Shown in pieces: positions 1-6,738 of a DNA stretch of 32,794 nt. The notes beneath the pieces were generated by a model. The model was not told where the DNA came from, searched no databases, and saw only the letters and a list, made by a program, of their open reading frames with translations. Both the position numbers and the translations under genes were made by a program. The first letter of the stretch is position 1; every line of letters starts with the position of its first letter. The stretch comes from Thermoplasmata archaeon (lineage in GTDB: Archaea > Thermoplasmatota > Thermoplasmata > Halarchaeoplasmatales > Halarchaeoplasmataceae): contig PUNG01000047.1 of NCBI GenBank assembly GCA_003551675.1, positions 1-32,794 of the forward strand, written 5' to 3'.

Positions 1-224
1 ATAGTAAAGGACATAACTCCGTAGGACCATCGCAACTAGTCGAAGACATCCGCAGGACTTCATCTGAGGATGCAGGAGCAGCCTGCACACGATCAAATTC
101 AGCAAACCATGTGTCTTTGACTATGATGTGGTTTTTTTCGCATCGGGTTAGTTCTTTTTAATATTTTCTAGATTTCTTTTTAAAAGTTTGATCTTCATCG
201 ATATATGTACTAGTCATAGATGGT
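1..224. other. Window edge, no confident gene
   Basis: The plus strand is open from the window edge in frame 3 up to a TAA at 153-155. This could be the last 50 or so codons of a gene cut by the boundary, but the peptide matches nothing I recognise and has no start here. A 6-bp hairpin (TGCAGG/CCTGCA) lies near position 82. T-rich runs at about 127-185 would suit a terminator for rightward transcription. The UspA-like gene ends convergently at 228. I call no product. Confidence 0.2.
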
Positions 225-227
225 ACA

Positions 228-779
228 TCAGTCTAGCAGTGTTACTTTCTTTGTATCCACGCCTCTTTTAACGTTTTCTGAAACACTACCCTCCATGACT
301 TTTCCCAGGGGGCCTTTTTTTGCCCCATGAAGTATTATGTGATCCACATCCATGGTTTCGAACTCTTCGATTATCTCTACCGCGATGTTTTCGCCTTTTC
401 TAAGATGGACTTCGGATGGTATCTCGAATTTCTCTACTAGTCTGATAAGATCTTTAGCGTATCTATCAGCATGCTCTTTTTTTTCCTCTCTGATGGACTC
501 CAAGAACCTTTTCTTTTCTTCTAAGCCCATATTGGCATCTATCAATTCAGACGATGTTTTTTCTTCGATTATCTTCAAAATTATGATCTTTTCGGGCTCT
601 TCTTGCTCTATTATCTGTCTTATAACGTCTAATGATTCGTCAGGATACTGTTCTCGGTAGCTCGCTATCAAAAGAGTTTTTATCGCTTCAGTCCTCTCTT
701 CATCCTTCCTTTTCATCACTTTTTTACTGGATTCAGTTGTTTTCGTTTTCGGTTTTTTATCATCTCTATTTTGTTTCAT
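228..779 (-). CDS. UspA-like universal stress protein
   Basis: A 183-aa cytoplasmic protein of the universal stress protein family, small alpha/beta proteins that often bind ATP and dimerise. The first 30 residues are a charged Lys-rich extension. The fold begins at about residue 33 (IKTLLIAS, strand 1). The C-terminal nucleotide-binding loop HGAKKGPLG...GSVSENV lies at about 151-170. The canonical G-2x-G-9x-G(S/T) spacing is not kept exactly, so ATP binding is uncertain, although GSVSENV is classic for the family. The ATG at 779 overlaps a short upstream ORF by 14 nt, and a TATA-like box at 871-880 would serve both. The gene converges on whatever lies at the left edge. Family assignment is fairly firm; the cellular role is unknown. 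Confidence 0.75.
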   Translation of the reverse strand: MKQNRDDKKPKTKTTESSKKVMKRKDEERTEAIKTLLIASYREQYPDESLDVIRQIIEQEEPEKIIILKIIEEKTSSELIDANMGLEEKKRFLESIREEKKEHADRYAKDLIRLVEKFEIPSEVHLRKGENIAVEIIEEFETMDVDHIILHGAKKGPLGKVMEGSVSENVKRGVDTKKVTLLD

Positions 780-849
780 GAGTGATCGACCCCTTCAGCG
801 ATACCAAGTTCATGTCCTCGTCTCCTAGATATGAGTCAAGGGCGCTCAT
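766..849 (-). CDS. Possible 27-aa leaderless ORF ahead of the UspA-like gene
   Basis: ATG at 849, stop TAG at 768-766, 27 residues starting MSALDSYLGDEDMNL. The TATA-like sequence ACTTTATAAT (880-871, minus) predicts transcription starting near 850, so this ATG would open the mRNA. The stop lies 14 nt inside the UspA-like gene in another frame, as in translational coupling. No homologue is known to me. It could also be an untranslated leader. Confidence 0.3.
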   Translation of the reverse strand: MSALDSYLGDEDMNLVSLKGSITHETK

Positions 850-870
850 GGAGTACACATACACTCAACT

Positions 871-880
871 ATTATAAAGT
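871..880 (-). promoter_or_regulatory. TATA box for the UspA-like transcript
   Basis: ACTTTATAAT read on the minus strand, about 25 nt before the ATG at 849. The spacing matches an archaeal TATA box feeding a leaderless transcript. There is no other AT-rich candidate between it and the gene. Confidence 0.5.
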
Positions 881-940
881 TTTAATGATGTCCACGAAGG
901 CGTACGTAGGATTAAAATACGTCTTTCCTCATTACTCATA

Positions 941-1148
941 TGTCCAGCTACGAAGATCATGGTGAGCCCCCCAGCGCTGTGAACCATGATGCAAGGGCTG
1001 GATACGGTCCTGTAGGGTCCCCCTGTGAGAGGGACGAGACGTCCAAATATGATCAGGGACCAACCCCAGGGCTGGACAAACCCCTGGTCTGAGTCAAGGA
1101 GGGGAGTTGGATGTACCATACCATGAACCTACCTGTTACGACCAGGGG
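941..1148 (+). ncRNA. Candidate structured RNA, family unknown
   Basis: This stretch is clearly GC-richer than the coding DNA around it and has no credible ORF. Visible pairings are: a closing 8-bp stem TGTCCAGC (941-948) with GCTGGACA (1071-1078); an 8-bp hairpin ATCATGGT/ACCATGAT near 957-991; a hairpin GTCCC/GGGAC around 1016-1034; GACG/CGTC just after it; and a 9-bp stem CCCCTGGTC (1081-1089) with GACCAGGGG (1140-1148). TTAAAATA at 912-919 is a TATA candidate that would put the RNA start near 940, exactly at the closing stem. I did not find the SRP helix-8 signature or RNase P conserved regions. It could instead be a structured leader of the zinc-ribbon gene at 1165. Confidence 0.4.
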
Positions 1149-1164
1149 ACAGCTTTACTAAACA

Positions 1165-1332
1165 ATGGGTACTATGATGGAAAAAAAGAAGACTTTGAGA
1201 TGCCCCAAGTGCGGCAGCAAAAAGATAGTTCCAGAAGCAGCTTTTATCACAGGTTACAAGTACGCCTGTGAGGATTGTGGTTATGTAGGATCCTTGGTCA
1301 TAGAAGAATATAACGAAGATGATCAGGATTGA
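1165..1332 (+). CDS. Small zinc-ribbon protein (55 aa)
   Basis: A compact protein with two Cys pairs, CPKC at residues 13-16 and CEDC at 35-38, spaced as in a single rubredoxin-like zinc ribbon. The N-terminus is basic (MEKKK) and the C-terminus acidic (EEYNEDDQD). Archaea carry many such stand-alone ribbons, which usually bind nucleic acid or act as transcription or translation accessories. The specific role here is unknown. In-frame ATGs at 1174 and 1177 are alternative starts. It follows the GC-rich candidate RNA and converges on PAN, whose stop codon begins 5 bp away. Confidence 0.75.
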   Translation: MGTMMEKKKTLRCPKCGSKKIVPEAAFITGYKYACEDCGYVGSLVIEEYNEDDQD

Positions 1333-1336
1333 GCTA

Positions 1337-2545
1337 TCATGCGAACATTACTTCACGCTTTATCTTACTTTCTGAAGAGTCCTCTAATACTTTATCGATG
1401 GCCTCGACAAAATCTCTTTCGCTTATCTTTTCTTTATCTTTTCTGATACAGAACATACCGGCTTCAGTGCAGATCGCCTTTATATCGGCGCCGCTTGCAC
1501 CTTCGGACCTTTCCGCTAAAAAGGGTATGTTTATATCGTCTTCTACTCCCATACCTTTCATATGGATCTCGAAGATCATCTTTCTACCTTCGAAATCAGG
1601 TTTGGGTGTTTCTATTATCCTGTCGAACCTTCCTGGTCTTAAAAGTGCTTTATCTAGTAACTCTGGCCTGTTGGTGGCACCGATGATCTTCACCTCTCCC
1701 AACGGATCAAAACCATCGAGCTCGGATAGAAGTTGCATCATGGTTCTTTGGACTTCCCTATCTCCGGACGTGGATCTTTCCTGCCTTTTGGTAGCCACAG
1801 AATCGAGCTCATCCATGAATATAACTGAAGGTGATTTTTCTCTAGCCATCTGAAAAAGCTCCCTTACCATCCTTGCACCTTCACCTATATATTTTTGTAC
1901 GAGTTCGGATCCAACGAGTTTTATGAACGTGGCGTTGGTCGAATTAGCTACTGCCTTTGCCATCATGGTTTTACCTGTTCCAGGGGGTCCGACCAAAAGA
2001 ACAGCCCTGGGTGGATCTATCCCTCTTCTTGAAAATCTTTCAGGATATAGTAAAGGGTCTTCTACCGTTTCTCTCACTTCTTTGATCTGGTCTTTGAGTC
2101 CTCCTATGTCCTCGTATGTGACTTCTGGTTTTTTGATGAGTTCAGCGCCCATTATATTTGGATCTACGGGTGGCGGCAGAACCCTCACCACAGATAGAGT
2201 TTGTTTGTTCAAAGCAACTCTCGTTCCGGGCGTTAGCTCTCTTCCGGGGAGAAAATCAGCCACGTTCACGATAAAATCGGGTCCGGTGGTACTCTCAATA
2301 ACGGCTTTATCATTTGGTAAAAGCTCTTTTACGACTCCCACAAGTAGAGGTGGTTTTTTTAGTCTGTTTATCTCTTTTTTGAGTTCGTGTGTTTCTCTTT
2401 TTAATTTTTCAAGCTCATTCCTCATGTAATCTCTGCTTTCTGAGTCTTCATATTCATCATAATATAATTTATCGTGCTTCCTTTGGAGTTCCTCTATTTT
2501 TTGAGTCAGTTCCTTTGAAGTTCCTCCAATATCATCTTCTTCCAA
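1337..2545 (-). CDS. pan: Proteasome-activating nucleotidase (PAN)
   Basis: AAA+ ATPase of 402 aa that unfolds proteins and feeds them into the 20S proteasome. Domain order: N-terminal coiled coil (about 10-64), OB-fold (about 65-125), AAA domain. Walker A GPPGTGKT is at 186-193, pore loop KYIGEG at 218-223, Walker B ending DELD at 245-248, and the arginine-finger stretch RPGRFDR at 303-309. The C-terminus is VMFA, so the HbYX gate-opening motif is present with Phe in place of Tyr. The start is a TTG at 2545 preceded by a GGTGG Shine-Dalgarno-like element at 2554-2550. A TATA-like CTTTATAAC lies near 2590. No proteasome core gene is in the window. Confidence 0.95.
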   Translation of the reverse strand: MEEDDIGGTSKELTQKIEELQRKHDKLYYDEYEDSESRDYMRNELEKLKRETHELKKEINRLKKPPLLVGVVKELLPNDKAVIESTTGPDFIVNVADFLPGRELTPGTRVALNKQTLSVVRVLPPPVDPNIMGAELIKKPEVTYEDIGGLKDQIKEVRETVEDPLLYPERFSRRGIDPPRAVLLVGPPGTGKTMMAKAVANSTNATFIKLVGSELVQKYIGEGARMVRELFQMAREKSPSVIFMDELDSVATKRQERSTSGDREVQRTMMQLLSELDGFDPLGEVKIIGATNRPELLDKALLRPGRFDRIIETPKPDFEGRKMIFEIHMKGMGVEDDINIPFLAERSEGASGADIKAICTEAGMFCIRKDKEKISERDFVEAIDKVLEDSSESKIKREVMFA

Positions 2546-2633
2546 ATGACCACCGTCTATGTATTATTTTACTCACAAGCTGTGTTATAAAGGTTGTGGT
2601 ATGGTCTCAAAAGTGCAGGTGAACGCCGTCTAT

Positions 2634-3755
2634 TCAATCATCTACAAGAGAGCTCAATCGCTTTATGGCGTAGTGTTTGTCTTTGTCGGATATGTCTGCT
2701 TTGTTTACATTTTCTTCTAAAAAATCGATGGTCGAATCGTAGACATCTCTATCCAAAGGGAACGGTGTGCCGTCTTTACCTCCGTGTGCAAAACTGTACT
2801 TTACAGGGTCTTCCCAACTCGCTTTGCTGCCGAAGATGAGGTCCGATACCAGTGCTAACGCTCTGATCTTTTTTGGACCCATGCCCTTTAGACTCACCAG
2901 CTCTTTATAACTATCAGGTTGGATCTCATAGGCCTTTTTGAGCACATTCCATTCTTTCTTTGATAAGTCTACATCTAAAATGGGGTGGTGTGACGGCATC
3001 TTCAACTTTTTGATCTTTTTGCCAGGTTCAAAATCCGTTAGAGTCATCTGCCCTTTTTTGCCCAAATATTTTCTGATGTGGTCGGGGTTATCGTTTATCA
3101 GGTCCAAACTTGTTTTTCTGGATTCTTCGCTCTCTTTAGAAGTCATGTTCAGTACGTCTTTTTCTTTTCTATCACAGCATACGCCCTGGTGGGGTTCTTC
3201 GACGAAATCATCTACTTTTTCTGAAAGCCAATGATATCTTCTTGCGTATCCTTCCTCTTCTTTCATGCCCTGTTGGATAACACCCCAGTTTCCCTTTTCG
3301 GTTACGATAAAGCAGTGGTGATACAGATCATAGTTGTCTTGGACACATGAATTATCAACTCTAGCTGAAAGTTTAGAATTATCTATCAACCGGTCTATCC
3401 GGGTAGGTTTTATGGGGTATATATCCTCTAACTTTTTGATCTCTTGGGGAACTTTTCTACTGGTGTTTCCCTTTCCACCCGTTACAGCTATACCGTGTTT
3501 TTGTGCATCGAGACCGACTTTCAGAGCCCCACAAGTCGTGGTCGTGGTCCCGCTAGAGTGCCAGTCGAATCCTATTGTACAAGAAAGGGCCTGAAACCAG
3601 TGCGGGTCTGTTATCCTTCTGAGGAATTCTTCTTGCCCATATTCTTCTATTATAACTTTGGTTATGCCCTTACTCAGTCTTACCATCCTCTTGAACAACC
3701 ATCTTGGCGCACTTCCCCCATGCAAAGGGAGATCCGCCGTCCCTCTGTTTTTCAT
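2634..3755 (-). CDS. DUF763 family protein with helix-hairpin-helix
   Basis: A 373-aa protein matching the DUF763 family of archaea and some thermophilic bacteria. The N-terminal signature GTADLPLHGG is followed by a long conserved region with Cys and His residues (CVQDNYDLYHHCF at about 137-149, GVCCDR at 191-196). LVSLKGMGPKKIRALALVSDL (287-305) is a typical non-specific DNA-binding helix-hairpin-helix, so a nucleic-acid role is likely, but no activity is established to my knowledge. The ATG at 3755 fits the family's N-terminus. An overlapping 63-codon ORF upstream in another frame is probably not translated. It lies upstream of PAN in the same direction with an 88-bp gap. Confidence 0.85.
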   Translation of the reverse strand: MKNRGTADLPLHGGSAPRWLFKRMVRLSKGITKVIIEEYGQEEFLRRITDPHWFQALSCTIGFDWHSSGTTTTTCGALKVGLDAQKHGIAVTGGKGNTSRKVPQEIKKLEDIYPIKPTRIDRLIDNSKLSARVDNSCVQDNYDLYHHCFIVTEKGNWGVIQQGMKEEEGYARRYHWLSEKVDDFVEEPHQGVCCDRKEKDVLNMTSKESEESRKTSLDLINDNPDHIRKYLGKKGQMTLTDFEPGKKIKKLKMPSHHPILDVDLSKKEWNVLKKAYEIQPDSYKELVSLKGMGPKKIRALALVSDLIFGSKASWEDPVKYSFAHGGKDGTPFPLDRDVYDSTIDFLEENVNKADISDKDKHYAIKRLSSLVDD

Positions 3756-3894
3756 CTTTGCTCGATACAGATAAAGTAGCCTTGGTATAATCTTTACGGA
3801 TATTTATGGGTTTGAGTTTCTGGATATGATATCGAATATTTTCAAACTCGAGTTTCGACATTATTTAATTTTATTTTCACCCTGATATCTTCAG

Positions 3895-4023
3895 ATATCC
3901 TATATATTGCCGTAAGGTTTATATCCAACTTATAAGTTATACATATCATATAAGAATGATTAGTAATGAATATTGAAAAGATATATAAGGGATATATAAT
4001 GAATACAAAAAGAATGTGGAGGT
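3895..4023. promoter_or_regulatory. Divergent promoter region with palindrome and RBS
   Basis: Very AT-rich spacer between the divergent DUF763 gene and a small membrane gene. It contains a perfect 12-bp palindrome AACTTATAAGTT (3927-3938), a repeated GATATC pair near 3889-3904, and two plus-strand TATA-like boxes in ATATATAAGGGATATATAAT (about 3980-4000). A strong Shine-Dalgarno GGAGGT sits at 4018-4023, 6 nt before the ATG at 4030. A minus-strand TATA near 3900-3908 would serve DUF763. The palindrome is a plausible operator. Confidence 0.45.
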
Positions 4024-4029
4024 AAAAAG

Positions 4030-4203
4030 ATGGAAAATAAAGATATAATAGATAGAAGCAAGATGGGTGCATCGGCCATGTTTTGGAACGATGAGAAAGA
4101 CATCACAGAAAGGATGAAGATCAGAAAAGAGAAGTTTAATAAGCTCGCATTAGCCATGTGTTTTTACGTTGGAGCCATGGGACTGATGTACATATTCTTG
4201 TGA
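4030..4203 (+). CDS. Small single-span membrane protein (57 aa)
   Basis: The charged N-terminal two thirds (about residues 1-38, with KDITERMKIRKEKFNK) is followed by one hydrophobic segment ending the protein (LALAMCFYVGAMGLMYIFL). This looks like a tail-anchored or single-pass membrane peptide with a cytoplasmic soluble part. The start is well supported by GGAGGT 6 nt upstream, the best Shine-Dalgarno match seen in this window. The family is unknown. It stands alone between divergent DUF763 and the TauE/SafE permease, about 120 bp before the latter. Confidence 0.7.
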   Translation: MENKDIIDRSKMGASAMFWNDEKDITERMKIRKEKFNKLALAMCFYVGAMGLMYIFL

Positions 4204-4318
4204 TATTCTAGGATAAATAGAGCATATCTTCTGATGTGATCTTCTTGAGTTCCGATACCGCTAGTGCTCCGTTGAAAAAATTTAAAAAGCAACTTGGATC
4301 ATCTTTATCTTCTAGAGA

Positions 4319-4327
4319 AGAGGTGAT
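4319..4327 (+). promoter_or_regulatory. Perfect Shine-Dalgarno that questions the permease start
   Basis: GAGGTGATC is a 9-nt match to the anti-Shine-Dalgarno at the 16S 3' end (GATCACCTCC). The first canonical in-frame start, GTG 4350, is 22 nt away. The nearest in-frame codon at normal spacing is ATA at 4332, directly after a TGA stop. Confidence 0.6.
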
Positions 4328-4349
4328 CTGAATAAGACTTATCCCTGTT

Positions 4350-5123
4350 GTGATATTGCTAATATTCATCTTCGACCTAATCGACAGTTCGGCTGGACAA
4401 GGTCTCGGTACTGTATCTGCTCCAATCCTTATAATGATGGGATATAACCCGGCTCTTGAGGTTATACCATCTCTAGTTATAGTAGCGGCGATGTCAGGTC
4501 TAGTTTCTGGTTGGTTTCACCATGAGTTCGAGAACGTAAATTACTCGCTCAAAAGACCTCTTAACGATGAAACCAAAACGGTAGCTTTTACAGCGGGCAT
4601 TGGTGCGATCATGATAGTCTGTTCAACTCTGTTAGTGCATTATTTTATACAGCCTCCAGAGATCTTCTTGAATACTTATATAGCCATACTGGTGATCGCC
4701 ATGGGATTTCTTGGATTGGTACGTGTAAAAGGAAGCAAAGAATATACATTTAGACCGAAATTCATAGTAACTTTTGCGGCTATCGCAGGTTTCAATAAAG
4801 GAGTTGGTGGTGGAGGTTACGGCCCTGTACTGGTCATGGGAAACATACTTTCTGGTATCTATGAAAAGACCGCTGCCGCCCTAACACAGACCACAGAGGG
4901 ATTTGTCTCTTCTGTAGGAGCTATAACTTTTTTTGCCCTTGCATATGGAGTAGGAGATATAGATCTATTCCTTCTCCCATCGATGTTTACTGGCTCTTTC
5001 TTTGCTTCTATACTTGCTCCGTACATACTAAGAGTTATACCCAACAGAATATGGAAGTACTTGATTCCAGGTTATTCCTTCTGTATCGGCATATATTTTA
5101 TCGTCAGGCTCTTCATCCTGTGA
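4350..5123 (+). CDS. TauE/SafE family (DUF81) permease
   Basis: A polytopic membrane protein of 257 aa related to sulfite/organosulfonate exporters. It shows the two-fold repeat typical of the family: an N-terminal DSSAGQGLGTVSAPIL loop near residues 12-27 and a second GFNKGVGGGGYGPVLVMG motif in the middle, each starting a bundle of hydrophobic helices. The substrate cannot be read from the sequence; anion or sulfur-compound export is a family-level inference. GTG 4350 is the first canonical start, but the Shine-Dalgarno at 4319-4327 points to an ATA at 4332, which would add six residues (RLIPVV after the initiator). A TATA-like AATTTAAAAAG lies near 4280-4290. Confidence 0.85.
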   Translation: MILLIFIFDLIDSSAGQGLGTVSAPILIMMGYNPALEVIPSLVIVAAMSGLVSGWFHHEFENVNYSLKRPLNDETKTVAFTAGIGAIMIVCSTLLVHYFIQPPEIFLNTYIAILVIAMGFLGLVRVKGSKEYTFRPKFIVTFAAIAGFNKGVGGGGYGPVLVMGNILSGIYEKTAAALTQTTEGFVSSVGAITFFALAYGVGDIDLFLLPSMFTGSFFASILAPYILRVIPNRIWKYLIPGYSFCIGIYFIVRLFIL

Positions 5124-5183
5124 AACGGCAGATGCATCAGTTAGGTTTAAATAACAGAAGTGAACATTAAATCGCAGATAAAC

Positions 5184-5414
5184 ATGGTCAGAAAAAAGAA
5201 GCTAAATCCAAGTGGTTCCAAGGGACAGGATGATAAGTTTCACAATGCACATCTAAGCCTCAACGAAGATGAATTGGAGGCCGCCGGTATGGAAGTCGGC
5301 GATGAAGTGTTTGTACGGGTGCGCGAAGACATGATAATCATCCAAAAATCCGGAAAATGGCCCAACCGTAAAACCTTAAAGGTTGAAACTAGATCACCGG
5401 ATGAGACTAAGTGA
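5184..5414 (+). CDS. AbrB/MazE-like small DNA-binding protein
   Basis: A 76-aa protein ending in a swapped-hairpin-like sequence, NEDELEAAGMEVGDEVFVRV followed by REDMIIIQ, typical of SpoVT-AbrB domains in archaea. These domains act as dimeric transcription factors or antitoxins. No toxin gene is adjacent, so a regulator is more likely. I chose ATG 5184 (MVRKKKLN) over the upstream GTG 5160 because the TATA-like GTTTAAATAA at about 5142-5151 predicts transcription starting after 5160. It faces a lipoprotein gene convergently. Confidence 0.65.
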   Translation: MVRKKKLNPSGSKGQDDKFHNAHLSLNEDELEAAGMEVGDEVFVRVREDMIIIQKSGKWPNRKTLKVETRSPDETK

Positions 5415-5500
5415 CACAGACGACTTGTTAAAATCTCAATACATACATCGGTAATTTGGACTTCTATTTTGAATACGATGATTGATTACTTTAAGTTATA

Positions 5501-6295
5501 TCAATCATACTCAGGCATATCTATAACGTAAGGCTCCGGGGCCCATCTAGCCTCTATGACCAATGTTTTAGCGGTCTCGTCTTCAGGTAATTCTACTATA
5601 GCCCAAAAATTTTTTACTGAATGGGCTTCCAACTCATAGGGTATCCCTTTATCTCTTGTTATGTCGTGCTCTCTTCCTTCATCGGTGATAACATAGGGGT
5701 ATGAAGGTAAAGGAGGTTGCTGTAATGGGAGGTTCCAACGGTCCAAGTTTTCAGTTTCTATTTCTATCCAAAGAAATTCATACCCTTCCTGTGGATCTTC
5801 GCCTTCGTGGTCGTGTTCCCTGATCTCCGCCTTGTTCACTCGGATATCTGCAAAGTTTTTCAAAGAGTAGGTAGGGATGGTTTTTTCTTTAGAATCTTCA
5901 TCATCTATATGGTAAACCAGGGTTTCCCCTTTTTCAGGGTAGGCCATCTCAAAGCTTATCCAAAGATCACCTTCTGAATTTGAAGGGATGTTTTGACTCC
6001 CTCTTGTTTCCTCTGCATATCTATATGATCCTTCTATATCCGTTTTCAGTTCAAAATCCTCAGGATCTAAACTCAAAACCCTATCGTCCATCAAGTTGAT
6101 CATCTCGACGTGTAGATAAAGGTACACATATCCTCGTTCAGGAGGTATACCATTTTTATCCACTGGTCGTTGTTCAACTTCTAATATGTTCATTTCCAAA
6201 ACTTCATCGTCGCCTATGCAACCGAGAGTAGAAAAGATCAAACCAAATATCAGTAGGATCACGACCAAACAACTTCCTACTTTCATCTCATCCAT
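5501..6295 (-). CDS. Lipoprotein with two beta domains
   Basis: A secreted, membrane-anchored protein of about 264 aa. An N-terminal hydrophobic helix ends in the lipobox STLGC. The mature part looks like two Ig-like beta domains of the extracellular DUF4352 type, seen in phrases such as YVYLYLHVEMIN and EFLWIEIETEN, each followed by a Tyr/Asp-rich segment. The composition is strongly acidic. The start is ATG 6295, behind an AGGTGG element; ATG 6286 is also possible, and the GTG at 6304 is less likely. A TATA-like GTTTAAATAC lies at 6337-6328. The function is unknown, perhaps surface binding. Confidence 0.65.
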   Translation of the reverse strand: MDEMKVGSCLVVILLIFGLIFSTLGCIGDDEVLEMNILEVEQRPVDKNGIPPERGYVYLYLHVEMINLMDDRVLSLDPEDFELKTDIEGSYRYAEETRGSQNIPSNSEGDLWISFEMAYPEKGETLVYHIDDEDSKEKTIPTYSLKNFADIRVNKAEIREHDHEGEDPQEGYEFLWIEIETENLDRWNLPLQQPPLPSYPYVITDEGREHDITRDKGIPYELEAHSVKNFWAIVELPEDETAKTLVIEARWAPEPYVIDMPEYD

Positions 6296-6418
6296 GGATA
6301 CCACCTTTAATTTGCATGAAATATCAGGTATTTAAACTTATTTTCTCGGCGGAGTCAGAAATTAGTTAAGTCACTCTACAAAGGGTTCGAATCCCAGCAA
6401 ATCCCGGAAGTGGAAAGA

Positions 6419-6492
6419 CGGACCCTGGGGGATTTGAACCCCCAGCCTCGGCTCCGAAAGCCGAGAGGTTATCCGGACTACCCCAAGGGCCC
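6419..6492 (-). tRNA. tRNA-Arg(TCG)
   Basis: A 74-nt cloverleaf. Acceptor GGGCCCT pairs with AGGGTCC, with one G-U pair. The D stem is GGGT/ACCT with GG in the loop, the anticodon stem TCGGC/GCCGA with loop TTTCGGA, and the T stem GGGGG/CCCCC with loop TTCAAAT. The discriminator is G, and CCA is not encoded. Anticodon TCG reads CGA. The 5' end is duplicated upstream in a tandem repeat. Confidence 0.93.
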
Positions 6493-6661
6493 GCAATGAG
6501 CGTTAGCGAATGAGGAAGCCTTGGGGGCAATTGGAACCTTTTGTTCCGACAAGACCCAAGGGCCCGCAATGAGCGTTAGCGAATGAGGAAGCCTTGGGGA
6601 TATTTGGAACCTTTTGTTCCGATAAGACCCAAGGGCCCGCAATGAACGTAGGTGAAAGATG
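6482..6661 (-). repeat. 73-bp tandem repeats derived from the tRNA-Arg 5' end
   Basis: The segment CCCAAGGGCCCGCAATGA recurs at 6482, 6555 and 6628, an exact 73-bp period; the third unit decays after about 34 bp (GCAATGAACGTAGG instead of GCAATGAGCGTTAG). Read on the minus strand, each unit holds the tRNA leader (CTCATTCGCTAACGCTCATT) and the first 11 nt of the tRNA (GGGCCCTTGGG). It then departs into a hairpin GGAAC-AAAAG-GTTCC and a CCCCAAGGC that can pair back to GCCCTTGGG. The units are not functional tRNAs, since they have no anticodon or T arm. Confidence 0.8.
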
Positions 6662-6738
6662 AAAGTACCAAGTATCATAGTAAATTTTGTTGGGTAAGCG
6701 CATAGTAGTTATTATCCTTTGCCCTTTCAAGCTTTGAT

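Noticed and set aside
865-1119. 84-codon minus-strand ORF over the GC-rich region
   Set aside because: It has no RBS or conserved pattern, and it crosses several perfect RNA-like stems. More likely a by-product of a non-coding structured region.
941-1148. SRP RNA or RNase P RNA
   Set aside because: TGTAG and TGTGA loops resemble the SRP UGUNR motif, but the helix-8 GGAA/AGCAG signature is absent. The RNase P conserved regions I and V were also not found.
3670-3861. 63-codon ORF overlapping the DUF763 start
   Set aside because: It overlaps the conserved N-terminus of DUF763 in another frame by 86 bp and resembles no family. Its ATG lies near a predicted transcription start, so it is not fully excluded.
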